Below, one piece after another: positions 11,280-26,756 of a stretch of 64,000 nt of DNA (its first letter is position 1; each line of letters opens with the position of its first letter). The translations under genes were made by a program, and so were the position numbers. This DNA comes from Druceiella hillmani. Taxonomy: Eukaryota > Arthropoda > Insecta > Lepidoptera > Hepialidae. Below the pieces are notes generated by a model. The model was given only the letters and a program-made list of their open reading frames with translations. It was not told where the DNA came from and did no database searches. Location of the stretch: the NCBI GenBank assembly GCA_039881145.1, contig JAYKKI010000016.1:9201001-9265000 (forward strand). The letters are read 5' to 3'.

Positions 11280-13899
11280 ATGTTATTTCGCGATTGTCAT
11301 GTCCCTATACCATTCTCAACCTAATCAACCTTTGAATATTTTGAGATCCAATATCCCGCACAAAGTCAATAAATGGATCTTGTACGTCTGATCGTCTTCT
11401 TTATAGAGATGGCATCTTTATAAAATATTATAATTTTTTTCCCAATACTATATGTTGTCCTCTAATTCTTGTTTTTAATATAATATTCTAAATGAAATAT
11501 TTATTTTTCACTGTACACAGTTACAGAGATAAACGTAATATATTAAATTATCTCCATAATATTTCATAACTTGCCATTTCCCATCGAGCCTTGTAAAAAG
11601 CAGTAAAAATGTAAAAGACGTTAAATTTTCCAAAAACATGACTAATTTTAACCTCAAAAAATGGCTTAAAATATGATAGAGAATAAATCAATAAATTTCC
11701 TTAAGAAGTACGGAATAATAAATTTGAATAGAATGTGTTAATCAATAAAGTTTTCTTAGATTCATTATTCCTAAAGATTCATTTCCTTTTTTTTCTACGT
11801 AATTTTTTAGTCAGGCTTTCTTAATATCATTTCATTTTATTAGTATTAATAAAATATTTATAAATTCAATTATTACATTATATTGTATTTGGATAATTTC
11901 CCAATTGAAGTTCTCATGGACGCCTATTTGTTTCCATTATCTGCATTAGTAAATAGAATCTTAAAGACAAAGCTCCATAATAGGCTGATAAAATTTCATT
12001 ACTTTTCTTATGTTTATGCACCAATTTTGTCTTTGATAAATTTTTAAACAGTTGAAGCACTTTTTGAATTTGAAACATCAATATGGCTGAATGTTTACAT
12101 TCGTTAGGTTGGTAGTTTGTCTTAATTTGTTGCTATTTTCACCACGAATCAGGACCACATTCCTGCTCATGTAATTGCAACAAAACTTTAATTTTTCTGT
12201 TTTTGCTCGAGGCCGAATCACGACTTTCTCTACTATTATGATACATTTTGCACATATATTTAAAACTAAAAGTTCGACTCGGTGTCTCTCATATAATCTT
12301 TTGAAACATATTAATGTAACAGGAAAGACGGTAAATTTTATCAGAAAGTTAATTGTGGATAAATTAATCATCAAAAACGGTAAGCCTGATTAACTCATAA
12401 ATAGAATATAAAGACTCTTTGTGAAAGTCTACTCAGCTTTATAGGATAGCTGCAACAATGCTGCAAATCTAATATATTTTCTACTCTTAAACTAGCGCTC
12501 CGAAAATCTATTCGTGTGTGATAAATTCACTCCTATATTTATAATTATCACAAATCTTGACCTTAAATATATACTGCATAATCGTAAAACTATGTCCATG
12601 AGGACAATTTTAAAAAATATCTTTATTTTTTTAAAATATAAATCCTTTAGATCAAAACCCGAAAATAAACTTGCTTTTAAAAAATTTAAGAAAATTAATC
12701 TTTCAAATTTTTGTAATTGTGTTTCTACTGTCATAACTTTCCCTTATTATGTCCCCAATTATGATCCGATTTGATTACTTGACGTCTGATATATTCAGAT
12801 GTTTATTAAAAAAATTTAAAATACGTAACATTTTAGAATTAGAGAATTAGGCATATTTCTGTCCTAAATAACTGGAAAAAAACTTCATATCTTTAAAGGG
12901 TGCTTGGCGTTTTCCTTACGGTCCGTATAAGTAGACCGGTATTTCTGTATATTTGAAACATTTTTGTTACTTTCTGGGCAATATGAAATCTGTGACTCTT
13001 TTGGGAATTGGCAATCGTTTTAACATATTGTATTAATTTATATAACATTTATATTATATATAACATATTGTATTAATTATTTAATTACTATTCTATCCGA
13101 TAAAAATTGGAGTCAAATTACACATAAATAAATTAGTGCAAACAAAAGTAAATTTATTTCATAAAAGTAACAACACAGTTATTTAAAGTGTAATATAAAA
13201 ATGGTTTATTCTCACTTGAAAAACATTTTCTACAGAAGAAATACTTGAAAACCATTACCAGAATTATTTACCGTTATTACAATTTAAAGTAGTTGTAGTT
13301 TCAGGGTTCAATACTGCTAGTTAGTCGAGTAAGGCAGCATTGAAATAAAAACTGAACCTTACAACAAATTGAATTCTACAAATTCCTAAAACTTCAAATT
13401 GGTACAGTAGATTTTACGTAAAGCATCCACAAACAAACAAAAAAAAATAGAAAAATGAAAATTCTAAAAATAATCGTAACAAACAAATTATTATTCTCAC
13501 CCTTACTTTTTTGTATTTTTTTAGTGTACAAACATTCCAAACTTTGAACACTTTTATCATATTTAGAGGATTGTTTCTGGACGTGTATTTTATATGCATA
13601 AATCATGATATCATCTCATTAAAAGGAACATAAGAATATTAAGTAACATGGTGATACATCTAGAAAGACCTGTAAATTGTGAAAATGAATTATTAGCCTA
13701 TGTGATATCTATGTATACGGGACGAAATTGATAGTAATTTGTCTAGTGTATAATAGTAACTCCTCTTTCTTGTGAAGTGTAATGAGCTTGAGTATGATCA
13801 GTAACTCTTTAAATGAAAGTTTAAGTTGAGTGATTGATTACCAGAGCGCTTGAACTAAGAGAAACTCAGGGAGATACCAAGTTTTTCCGTGAAATTGCA
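11280..13899. other. AT-rich non-coding stretch
   Basis: No gene is supported. Overlapping frames on both strands at 12078-12393 and 12492-12774 are AT-rich chance frames. A short local duplication containing AACATATTGTATTAAT lies at 13022-13080. A small GGTC/GACC dyad lies near 12919-12940. Confidence 0.5.
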
Positions 13900-14240
13900 A
13901 AATTTAGCAGTCAAACTGGATGAATATACTGATCACCATTGAAGAGATATTGTCACCACATTCCACATTCATCATCATATCTTGTATGCCATTATTGACC
14001 GAAGAAATGCATGTAGTTATTTACGAAAATTTATTTATTTATTTCTCTATTTTAATGTATCTAATTGATATATATGGCGGACTTATTGGTACGAGAGGAT
14101 TCTCTTACAGCAAACCAGAACACCAGTCCAGCCCCGCTCGATGAGCGGCTGGGAATCGAGCCGGGGTCCCCGCGTTGCGCCTCGCAGGCACAGGCCGTAT
14201 GCAACCCAATACACCACGGTGACGACGAAATTTAGCAGTC
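13900..14240 (-). mobile_element. tRNA-derived SINE, copy 1, with 13-bp target-site duplication
   Basis: The identical 13-mer AAATTTAGCAGTC flanks the element at 13900-13912 and 14228-14240, so the insertion is 13913-14227. Read on the minus strand it starts with a tRNA-like head. An A-box-like TGGTGTATTGG is at 14216-14206, and a B-box-like GGCTCGATTCC is at 14162-14152 (one mismatch to GGTTCRANNCC). A tRNA-unrelated body follows, then an AAATAAATAAATAA-type run near 14030-14045. About 115 further bases precede the second duplication. Copy 2 at 47.8-48.0 kb shares head and body. RNA polymerase III would drive such an element, and a partner LINE would mobilise it. Confidence 0.8.
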
Positions 14241-14789
14241 CATAACAATTTTTTAAATGATGAACTCTTTGTAAGTGAACTTTCTCAAGAAAAACAGCAT
14301 TCAAACGTTCACTCTGTTTTGTACAGAAGATCCTTTCAAACCAACAATTTACATCAAACCAAAAATTAAAATTTTTGGTAAGCATAAGTCGTATTGGGTT
14401 AGGATAATTCCATTTTCAATAAATAGCTCAAAGTTTAAAGACATGAAGAACACTCTATTCAGTATCAACACAACAATATATAAAATGGGTCTGAATTCAT
14501 TTAACATCCTTACATTTAATTTCACCAATAATATTCTAATAAAACCAAGGGAAAACCAGCAAAACTAAATGATGACCCTGTTCTTGAAGTAAATCGTAGT
14601 TGAACGCTACATGGGAAACTCTAATTGAATGTACGATTATATATTTCTTGCATAAATTTTCTTAATATTTTGTTAATTTTTTCTAAAAATCCATGAAATA
14701 ATAACATTATATGGACTTGCCTCAAAACACGCATATGTATACATGTTTAAGTAAATCTAAACAGTCATGTTTTATTTGTTGTAATGCGT
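14241..14789. other. AT-rich non-coding stretch
   Basis: A 97-codon plus-strand frame at 14275-14568 is present. It is lysine- and asparagine-rich, matches no family I know and shows no splice signals or homologous copy. Confidence 0.4.
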
Positions 14790-15600
<811 letters not shown>

Positions 15601-15989
15601 ATTGAATTAGAAATATGCTACAATTTTTTTTTGTTTCCCTTACTATCACCTAAATAATAATTCCTTTTTTTATTAATATTGTTATTGAATTTATTGGTTA
15701 TCTACCACACATTATTCTAATAGCCTTTAAAAGTTACTTCAATCTCCTTGTTCACTAATGGATATATAACGAAATCTAATACTAATTTGTAATATTTGCT
15801 GGTAAGTTATTATGAGTTAGAACACTCCTAAAATCAAATTGCCCGATTTTTTCGGGGGGCACTAAGCACCTTCTATCGTATGCAAGTAAAATATTCGTGA
15901 TTTATATATAAAAAAATGTGGTTTTAGAAAATTAAAAATATGTATATTCCAAACCATATAATAGCATACTGAGCAAGTTGTGTTTTCTT

Positions 15990-16452
15990 TGTTGTTGTTT
16001 TCTTTATCATAGCCACATCTACCGCAACGATTTATTAACTTGAGTGGAAAATTTCGCTCGGCATAATAAGGAAGAAAGGACTAAAATAAGTTTGTTCAAG
16101 CAACATTGACATTAATTTGTTCAAGCAACACAAATACAATATTTTTTATTGAAATTAATGCCTTTACGTTTTTAAAACCAGATGCTATCATCATATTCTC
16201 ATAAAATATGTCTCATTATATCTTCCCATTAACATGTAAAAGCTTGAAATATATTCAGGTTGATATCGTTAATTATTCTCTCACTTGTTACTTTGTTTAA
16301 AGCATTGAAAAATGGATAAATATCTCTTGAAGTAGATATTTGCCCATTTTTCAACGGTTTTGTCAATTTTGGCACCTTTTTGATAATAAAAACCTTATCT
16401 ACCTTGACTAACTTTTTGATAATAAATAACCGTAAATGTCATATATATATAT

Positions 16453-16520
<68 letters not shown>

Positions 16521-16560
16521 GCGATCAACAATAACAATAATGGTTCACCGTTAATAAAAA
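15990..16560. repeat. Tandem duplication unit 2
   Basis: Homologous to 14790-15600 as described there. It contains its own short direct repeat, TTTGTTCAAGCAACA, near 16092-16130. Confidence 0.75.
16439..16520. repeat. (AT)n microsatellite
   Basis: About 80 bases of AT dinucleotide with rare interruptions, at the same place in unit 2 as the tract in unit 1. Confidence 0.95.
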
Positions 16561-19024
16561 CGCAGTAGCGCCATTCAAGGTACCTTTCTAATTTAGATGT
16601 TAATTTATGAAAATTCTTTGTGGACATAAATGAAAATAATGGAATTTATTTGAACGCCAATAAAACAGTGCTTTGGAAAACTATGTACAACAAGTTTTTA
16701 CTAAATTTAGTGTAGTCTTGTCGTGAACAGTCATGGAGCCAATTTCCCACAATTTACGGGAAAGTGAATTTACGCAATAAAGACAAATTTAAACATATTT
16801 GGGCACAAATTTATCATATTGAAACATTTTACCTTTTTTCACTATTTCATCTTAAAAATGCAACTTTTTCTGAAAAATGTTTTACAGAACCTAATTCGTC
16901 AGTGTCACCTAATTAGTTCCTTCGTTTTAACGCCATGGTAATTATTGTTTCCTAAAAAAATGTCACAGTGGTTACAAGCTTGTTTGTAGGCTATAGCTTA
17001 TGGGCTCTCAAGTCAAACCTCTTAGTTTAAGGACAAAGCTTATCATCGAGACCCACAATACAATATAAAACCAGTAGATCCTTTCGTCCTACGGCTTAGG
17101 TTAGCTACACCACTGTAGTATAAGAATTTGAAGATACAAGGTAGAAACTATGATAATACTGTATTAGCACGGAGATTGAGTACGTGCGTAAACGAGAAAT
17201 GGTTAATTAGAAGTGGCTTAAAAGTTGATCGGAAGATTTGTTTCGGCGACATGTAAGACGTGAAACTAAATAATGCCGTTTAAAAATCCAAAATGAATGT
17301 CAAATTTTTGTGATAGAATTAACAATTCGAATCGTTTCGTTTATTTTTCCTAATTATAAATTTGAATTGCCTTTTTTTTAAATAATATGGTAGAATCATC
17401 TGTCCTTACTATTGTCGCACATAAATTTTTTCTCTTATTTGATTAAATTTGTTTCGCCTGCGAAATTTTTGTCTAAGTTATCATGTCATTATCATGGATT
17501 GAATTTGGAAATTGAAACAAGTAATTTTCAATTAAATATTTATATAATGACAATTAAATAATTTCTTCTCATTCGGTTAGTGTTAAAACAATAAAATAAT
17601 CGAAACTTGCTTCTGTACTTGAAGATAATAGTTAAGCTAACTTTCTCATTTTTTTTCAATACAGTTATTTTTCTAATTTTTTATTAAAATTGTTCAACAA
17701 GCTCTCTTTCTAAATTACATAAATATACTTTCCTTCATATAAATTCTTAAAAGTTAAACCACTTTGGAAGAAAACCTTGTACAGGTTTTATTAACAGCAT
17801 TGTCTCAGTTTTATTAAAAATAGTTTTTAATTTTTTTTATTACGGAATTATTTTTAAAGTTTTACCCTAATATCATTTTAAATTTGCATCGTGATACTAG
17901 AAGTAATTTCTTTATATCGTAGCCCTTATTGCTATAACTGCTGTGTCTATTTTCAAATATCAGTAGATTTCAATCATAGCATTTTTGTTAAATATTTATA
18001 AACCACGTTTTCAACAAAATTACCAACAAATTACGTTTGCTTACAACTTTTAAGGTAAGCGAAAAATATTTACAAAATAATTTCTTCCGAAATCTTTTAA
18101 ATATTTCTTTGGAATATTTTTGAATGTGGGAAACATTCTTTTACTTTATTCAACTTACTCCTTGAGCATACAGATAATATAATATTGATGCTAAATCACA
18201 GACTAATTGCAATAAATTTTATAATGAAAAATGGAGTTTAAAACATTTTCTCACGATCTTAGTCTTGTAGTAAAATTGAGAGACGAAACATTACTCAATC
18301 ATTTTAGTGACTAAAAATATTGCATTATCGTTCTTTGAGGTTAAAGTAACGAATTGCTATTTGGCATAATTTGCAATTAAAAAAATGTAACAAAATAATT
18401 AGATAATCTTGAAATTATTTATTTTCTCTGTACATTCATTTGTGTTTGTTATAATTTAATTAAGAAACGATTTTGTTCCTCTTGTTGAATGCAACGGAGT
18501 GAGTTTTGAAACTGTGCTATTTTTGTACGTTTTCACGATTATTTTCTTAACCTTTATGTAGATTAATTTTTTACTTTTATACATTTTTAATATTCTAATA
18601 AACTATATTGTAGTAATCATAACCATACATATAATTACCTCATTTGAAAATTACGGAATAGGAAACTTTTACATAGAGAGTGGATCTTCGATGATATATA
18701 GAAGTTAACACTTACCAAGTTTATCCAATTCTGAGGAATAGTCTATATTTGCAAAAGTAAATAAGTCTTTTGAACTATCTAATCCATAAATATATAGTCT
18801 ACTGAGGTAGACGAATTTTTTGATCTTGGTTTTATATATTAATTATTAATTTAACCATAGAAAATATACTATATTTCAAGTTTCGGCTTGACGGAACTTG
18901 TTATTAAAGTGATTATATCTATAAGTCTAAAAAAAATTAAGCATCGAAAAGCACATCTTAAAGAAATTAAATTTACATAGCTGTTTTAAAGAGTCTAGAA
19001 AAATATGAATAAATTAAACAAATT

Positions 19025-19235
19025 GCCTTCACTATGTAGTCTAAGTATAATATATTTTAAGACATTTGAGTAATTACGTTAACGAGTGAAAAACCTAAAC
19101 GCGAGCCGGAGTGCGAGTGCCAGTCGGCGGGAGACGAGCCGGCTGCCCCGTTGCGGCCTTTGTTGCGCCGTATAAAATCACGCCACCTACACATTGCCGT
19201 GCGGAAGTACCTAATACGGAAAGGATAAAAGCTTA
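19025..19235. other. GC-rich block, copy B counterpart of 5597-5800
   Basis: The same order of words as copy A is seen on the minus strand, including GGTGGCGT, a GCAACAAAG-like word and a GTTAACGTAATTA-like word. A TATAAAA sequence lies at 19171-19177 within GCGCCGTATAAAATCACGCC on the plus strand. Conservation of a GC-rich patch between two otherwise decayed AT-rich copies suggests it was once a promoter or first exon. Confidence 0.35.
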
Positions 19236-21589
19236 TGTAATAAATAAAAAGCTTACAATTTAAATTTATTTACATTCATGAAAAGAGGAAATACGGAAAA
19301 TCATACAGAAAATTTGTGTACGTGGGTATTACTTGGAAAGTATAATGTTAAATAATAATTTTTAGGTTAATTAGTTGATATATGCACTACCCTTATACAT
19401 TATATATGAGGATATGTGTTTTAAGCTTTGAATTTTTTAAATCTAACGCTAATCTTTCACTTTCGATAAATGCGAGTTTAGCAAGGTGTATAAATATAAT
19501 CATATATTTTTTTATTAGAAAGCATAGAAAGTTAAAAACAATGGTAATAAAAAGAAATAAATAAAAAAAATAAAATAAAAGGTAATAAAAAGAAATATGC
19601 TTTCAAATGGAAGGGAAGAAAGGAGTGTTATGTAAAATACAATAAAATCAAGCAAATTTGATTGGGTTTTGACTAAGCCATCATAGATTTGTGAACAGAA
19701 AAGCTAATTTGAGAAATGGAAATAAACTTTTTGTCTAACTAAACTGATTACTTACACGTAGGTATACATTCAAGTTAAGTTAGAAGTGAAGCTCATGATC
19801 AAAAGTTTAAATAATATTGGATAAGTCCTGCTCGTAGATTAAGCGCACAAAAACTTTTACAATAGATACACATATTTGTTTAAGTTGCTTAAAACAGGCA
19901 TGGCTGTGAGTCATTGGAGAATTTTCGATTAATGTGTCAAAGGAGATTAATGGATCTAAACTTTAATACTTTACAGGTAAGTATAACATATCAAATTATT
20001 GTTAATTATTTATAAACTATTACGTGTTTTAACATAGGTCAATATCGTAAGTCACGAGTGTGAGAGAAATTAATATATTTATAGACGTATATAAATGTTA
20101 TGTTAGTAATGAGGAATAAAGAATACGTTTTAACGCATTTTATACGCTCGTAGTCTGTCTATGTTATTTAAATTAACACTTGCGATAATACTTTCAGTTA
20201 AAACGAATTTGTATTTGCAATTTTTGTTTTTTATTACTTTTAGTTATGATTGATCCGACCTAATTACAAAAAATCTCATTATAACTGGCTGCGAGAAGGC
20301 AGGCTCATTAATTTGGTTTAATAATTTTTTTGGTTTATTAACATAATTAATTTTATTTTTAGTTACGTTTATTAAATAAATGAGCGGTTCATTACTCTTG
20401 ATCCAATTACGGAGTAAAATAAGTAAGCGTTATAACTTGTTTGCGTCATATCATCTGCCTCACAATTTCTAAGTTTTTAAAGCAATGTGAATAAAATATT
20501 ATAATTGTATACTTTATGTGGAAATCTCCATCAATATTGAGAAAAGGGTTTTAATGTAATCCTATGCGAGAGCAAAATTTTTTTGCGTTTCTCTTTTAGT
20601 GGGTTATCATAGGGTGTCTTCAAAATAAAATATTGGTTCCGCTTACAATTTTTAAAGTTCCATAGCACAAAAATGGTAACTTATATTTCCGCCATGTCCG
20701 TCTTTCTTTTTATCCACTCTTGTAAGTCACACACTGATAATACAACACTTTGAGACTTAAGTGCATTTTGTAAACAGATTTTTTATATCGAGTCACAATT
20801 AATAAAGTAAAAATAATAAGTGAAATATTTTTAATGTGCATTTTGTAAACAGATTCTTTAGCGATAAATGTAAAGTCGCAAAATATTAAGCTTGAAAACA
20901 ATTTGCTATTTACGTATAGCATCTTTCATTTCACTTGGAATTTCTTTAGTTCTTTAACGGTGGGTTCAAAAAATTGGAAAATAATTGTAAATATCATATA
21001 TTTGGTAAGTTTATATTTACGCTAGATTGATTTGGTTGAAAGCCTGGTATGAGTTTTACTAGTGCTTTAGAGATTTTTTTGTTCTCAGATAATAAAAATA
21101 AAAGATCTAGCAAGAAATATGAATATGAACATGATAAATCTGTAAGATTTACTTCAGTGAAAATATAAGGAAAAGGAAAACGAATTCAATTCATATTCTG
21201 CTATTAAGTTTAATATATTCTATTTGGCTACAGAATTGTATTTATTAGAATATTGTTTAAGTAAAAACGACAAAAATTCCTCTATCCATAATAAAACTGT
21301 AGAATAGGCCTGTGAGTACATAGATATATTTTTAAAACAAATTTGCATAACGAAAAGTAATTTTCTGTTTATATATTTTGCTTTTTCTCATGTATTTAAA
21401 ATACGCATTATTTTTTCTCGCCGGCATATATTGGCGAAATGGGCATGGAATTAAAAGATAATAATATAGGAGGAGTGTAGGAGTCGCTTAAGTAAACAGT
21501 CTGAATGTGGACAGTCGCACGAGGGTAGGCGTCAGTGTTGGTCACATAGTCGAATATTTGGACTATTGCAACGAACGTACATCTGATTG

Positions 21590-21670
21590 TAGTATGAAAG
21601 TACACAGTGTTTGTACTTTTAGGAAAGTACATGTAGTATGAAAGTACAGTAGTATGAAAGTACATAGTGT
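21590..21670. repeat. Short minisatellite, AGTATGAAAGTACA unit
   Basis: The 14-mer AGTATGAAAGTACA or a close variant occurs three times within about 80 bases, with two AGTGTTTG/AGTGTTCA followers. Confidence 0.75.
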
Positions 21671-22435
21671 TCAGTATTTTAGCAAATAATTTCTTGACAT
21701 GTCTTATATCATTATACTAATGAAGCTATTTTAGCAATTAATTTCTTGATAAGAACTTATGTCATTATACTAATATCCTTTTTCGAGATTACATTAGAAG
21801 TGGTGCAAACGTTTCCCGACCATTCGCATTTTCTTTCATAAAAATATTTCTACATGTCACTATGACATTAGAAGTTTTAAAAAATCATATATAGGTAAAT
21901 TATTTTCTATTAAAGTAATCTTAATATGAATATACATTATAAATATGTTTTGATATTAAATTTAACACATTATCCAACGTTCGAAGACAGTAAAAATTTA
22001 AAAAAAATATGTACACTGTCAAACTTTCTAAGAAATTATAAATTTAGTCACTTTGTTTTTATGTCGTGCAAGTTGTCCTGAAGTACAAAATAAAATTTAA
22101 CAAGCCAAATAAATTATTTTACCAGAACCAGAATTTGAAATGTCTCTATTTCATCTAACATCATATTATTAAGAAAGCTGTCGAAACTGGGTTTTTGTTT
22201 TCTTCATTTATTTTTGCTACTGGAATTTTGAGGATTCCCGGCTGTGAATTCTGAAGTCTTGTTGAATAGCCGAGAAGTTTATTGATAATGAAAAGACTAA
22301 AAACTCCAAAGTAAAATCAGCATTTATTACGTGTTCAATTATATCCTTTAATTAAATAAATAAAAATATCTTTCCGTAACAAAACTTATTAATTTTTCTT
22401 ATTTTTTAACTCTACAATTAACGGGTTTTATATAT

Positions 22436-22436
22436 T

Positions 22437-22490
<54 letters not shown>
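22436..22490. repeat. (AT)n microsatellite
   Basis: About 50 bases of AT dinucleotide inside the part of copy B that is absent from copy A. Confidence 0.9.
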
Positions 22491-23194
22491 TGACACGATT
22501 GCAATTAGTATACAGTTAGTATGGAAAAAGAACAAACATAATTATTTTTAATAAAGTATGATTTTTAAAATACGAAAGAACTTAATGCGTCGTCTGATAA
22601 AATGTTTCATATGTTCGATATAATGTTTTGAGGTAATAAAATAAAAAGTAATTTATTGCCAATTTTGGTTTTCAGACTTATGAGAAACTTGTAAAAATTT
22701 TCTAAGTTTGAGTTTCGTGTTCCCGTTATTTTGGATAGCTGAAATACTTTTTTAAATACCTTTTTATTATATGATATTCGTTAAGTCAGTAGAAACTGTA
22801 GTTGCTGTTCAAAAGTTTTGACGTAATTATAAGAGGCCAGGTGTAGGAAAGGATTTTATTTTTCAGTAAATTATTAAGTTTTAAAAAGTAATAAAGAAAG
22901 TTACTAAATTTAACTAAAGCTATTTAAAGTAACCCTAAATTAAACATCTTTTCCGTTGTCTTTAAATTTAGGAAGGTCGTAAATATAACCGTACAAAAAT
23001 ATCCAATTTACGTTGTGGCTTTCATTAATCTTATTTTGGTCATCTTTATTTTCTTATAATTTTTAAACCAATACGTCTATTATGGCTTGAGGTGTCGGCA
23101 TTATAGCATCATTTCCCAATAATGCAGATTTCCAACAATTTTATGGGCAGTGAAAGTTTAACAAAGGTGGTAGTACGCAGATGTCGCTGTCATT

Positions 23195-23665
23195 CTGCAC
23201 TGAGAACATATTCAAATCAACAAGTCTTTAATGTTTTTTTTATTACATTTACAAATGTTGAACGTCTTTCAGTCATTTTTATTGTAGGGTTCCAACGTGC
23301 TTTCACATTTATTAATAAATTAAACTCGTGGCTGAACTATTGTTTAGCATATTTCTGCAAAGTAACGTTTTTAAAGGAGAACTAGTTGTACCAATGAACG
23401 TGTTTCCTTAAAAATTATATTTATTTCTTGGCTAGTTTACTGAACATTATTTTTTGATCCTTAATCACCATGGTCACTTTCCTCGCCAGAACTACGTCAT
23501 GTATCTGATGCATCAATATACGACTGGTAGTTATGCTGCTATTTTAAAATGTTGCCAAACGCAAAAATGGACAGCATGATTGAAGTAGAGACTCATTTCT
23601 GAAGGGTTTTCATAGCTAAATTTAAACAAAATCTTTGTCACTAGTCACAGCTATAATGTGATGTT
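23195..23665 (-). pseudogene. Decayed coding segment, copy B counterpart of 10833-11206
   Basis: On the minus strand one frame reads GEESDHGD, stop, GSKNNVQ, stop, then SQEINIIFKETRSLVQL, matching EESEYSDYDF and EEINTILKETRLLVQL of copy A. At least three stops interrupt it. It preserves the single-frame order that copy A lost by a frameshift. The protein family is unknown. Confidence 0.4.
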
Positions 23666-23689
23666 CAAAACCCTGACCAGATTCTTAAA

Positions 23690-26600
23690 AGCCTCTCTCG
23701 ACAATTTTCCTATTATCTATTGCCCGTATTTATCTGGAATATAAACTAGTGCCACGTTTGTAGAATGTAATGTCTGTATCGTAAATACAAATATTAATAC
23801 ACCTTGGATTTTTCAAACTCCTCTATTAATCGATGCTGAAATAGAATCGGGCTGGCTTATTGTCACATATATAAGACATAAATGATTTATTGTTCCCTAT
23901 TTGTATATTTCATGAAATTACATTATGAGTTATTATTAGGTTCATTTCTATATAATTTATATCCTTTTTGCTAAATCGATAGACTATCTTTCACAGTTTA
24001 AATCGATATAACTTCGTCAAGGGTCTATTTATTCTTTGGAATAAACTTTAAAGTATGTTTATTAACCGTTCTCTTTAGTTCTGGTTAATTATCATTACCA
24101 CCAAACCTGAATTCTACTAATTAATTACAACAATAAAATTTGTGGCGACATTTTGGTATAGAGTAATTTGGTTTAGAAATTTGAGTATTTGATAATTTTA
24201 TAAATTATCACACTTCCTTAAGTTGCTTAACCGAATATATGTAACATGAACTTAATAATTAGGAATGGAAACTGCATAGTTACTATTCTAGTCATAAAAA
24301 TGATATCTAACCTAAGCTAGTAGAAAGTGAATATTTGCGAATCTTACCTTAATACTCAAGTATTGCAATTTGACTTCAAATCCTTTAAATTACTAATATT
24401 TTTCTGACTTTTTTCTGGAATGGCCCGCGTATAAATGAATGTTACCATGTGGTGTGAAAATGCAGAGCTGATATAAGTTTTACAGCCGATTCTGAATGGA
24501 CGACTGAACAAAGGACGACGTGTAATTGAAGTTCGTACCGCTGGCTAAACGCACGGGACGTGAAGTTAACGCAGGTTTTGCAATGCAAAACATAATTATA
24601 TTGTTTCTTGAGTCATCGAATTGTTTTCGGACTTCATCTCGAAAATAGAAGAATTTTTCCAGCTTCCTCATTTCGAGAAATCTCGACCAGAAATAACAGT
24701 TGAAGACATATTTAACGTCAAGTACCTTATTTTTAATTAAACGTTAAGTTTCTAAAATTAATTTGAAAATCAAATCATCGTGAATATCCAATTGTTGATC
24801 CCAACCTGGTTATGATATTAGGGCTTATTGTAATTGTCGTCTCAAAAGTATGTACTATCCGTCCTGATATATGTTTATGTTAAATGTATAAAAAGATGAT
24901 ATATTTTTTATTTGATAAAAATTGTTTTTCAATTCTTTACTCCGACTTTGTGCAGCTCAATATTATTAGATGTCATATTCAGTTTGGAGGTGCTTCTTTT
25001 CCCTTTTCTTACTTATTAAAGTTTCTGCATTTAATCTATATTTCGTGATTAATCATTTTAATAATACCTATTAAACATTCCTTAATTGAGTTCCCCCATA
25101 TTTTTCAAGTTCTTCAAGTTTTATTTTCACACCTACCTTTTTCTATAATATCGTCAAAATTATTCAACATATACAATAATATTATTCATCGCCAATAGCT
25201 TTTCGCGGTAAAGATTTATTTTTAATTTCCTCAATCATATAAGCAGATGAATTTTTCTGCTAATCAATTAGTTTGAGAACTAAAAATGTGTTATGGTAAA
25301 TTGTGTCCATGTACATAAATATGTGAAGGAAAATTATGAAAACTAGCTACTAATTATGAAGACGAGCTATATTAAAAACTACATAATAATTAGTCTAGAG
25401 GATAATAAATGTGACTTGAAGGAAAAAATTAAAATCATACAAATAATAAAATTAACACAGAAAAGTGAAAAAATACACGGAGTGCCGTGTAGAAAATTAG
25501 TGAAGTTTTATTTTTTATTCGATTAATATATCGAGTTAAAGTTAAACAGTGTTTTATGATTATAACTAACCAGAAGTCAACATTACAGCCACAGTAAAAG
25601 TTAGGAATCATCTTTTTAATTAGTAACTTAGCCAAAAGTAACTTAGTCGTAAATTAGTCCTAATTAAGAAAGTAAACAGTTTTAATTAGAGAAATAAACT
25701 AGATTTACCTATTTCTTAAAGGATATTTTAAATTGTACGTACATAAATATGAGTTACCGTAATCTGATGTGCAATCGTTAATATATAATTCCATGTGTAC
25801 CTATCCCGATATCTAATTCAACATTGAAATTTCTTGAACGCTATATGTTGTTAAATTATAGATGGGAATTAACATAACAACGAAATCACAAGTTGCTTTT
25901 CATTTCTAAAAATTAACTACTCGTACTTAATTAGGACATTAAAATCCACATAGGTATTATTTAAGTCGGCTGTGGGGCAAAGACTAGTTACCTTGTACTG
26001 CATGAAAGAGATAACCTTGTATCAAATATGCCATATAAACGAGATGACGAGGAAACATATCGGTGTTAATGTGCAAAATGCCACCTCTTAATTTTTGGTT
26101 GTCTCACCTTAGTAGAAAATTTAATAACGATGGATTAAGTGAGATGAAGGTTAGACTCTAGATTGAAAGTTCATGTCAGAAGAATAAAGAGCTAGTGAGT
26201 ATATGCAATAAGAAAACCTGGTAGCATCGCATTCTTCTCGTGTCTAACACTGTATGCCTTGTTTGAAAAGTGTGCTATTGAGACCTTGCTGACGGATTTA
26301 TCCCTTGATATTAATGCAAATGATTAAGAAAGTGTTATAAATAATCTAATTGTTCCCTAAAAAATTTACATTATTTTTCTTAAAACATAAAAATAAATAT
26401 CCAAACTAAAATCTTAATAAAGTAACCTAATTATTTTCATAAAATGGAAAATTTCAAGAAAATTTTAATAATTCGTTAGTTTCTTAACCAGAAAAACTCA
26501 GTGTTACTTTACAGACTTTTCAAAAAATTAATTTTAATGTTCGAAAATAAATACCCAGTAACTGACTTTAAATCATAACTCTAGATTACAACGCAGTTGG

Positions 26601-26700
26601 ACCCACTTTTTTAACAGTTTTGCGTGTTTGATTAATTAAAAAAAATGTGTAAAATATGCCATGGAATTATTTTACATATGTATTTTACATAATGAACTTA
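23690..26700. other. AT-rich stretch with one GC-richer patch
   Basis: No gene is supported. A GC-richer patch at 24420-24600 has a 63-codon minus-strand frame (24480-24671) and a perfect 17-base palindrome at 24575-24591 (GTTTTGCA-A-TGCAAAAC). The other two minus-strand frames are partly open there, as expected for a mobile-element fragment. Confidence 0.45.
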
Positions 26701-26756
26701 CAATTCCAGTCACACGTGAATATTGCGGAAAGTACATATGGAATGTAAGGATATCT

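Larger units (their letters stand above)
17000..23670. repeat. Ancient duplication, copy B (partner 4430-11230)
   Basis: Aligned blocks in order are 17000-17285, 17390-17745, 19020-19370, 19600-19640, 19750-20350, 20450-20800, 21280-21565, 21830-22140 and 23195-23665. Copy B carries about 1.1 kb (17750-18900) and about 0.8 kb (22160-22950, including an AT microsatellite) without a counterpart in copy A. No intact gene lies inside. Confidence 0.75.
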
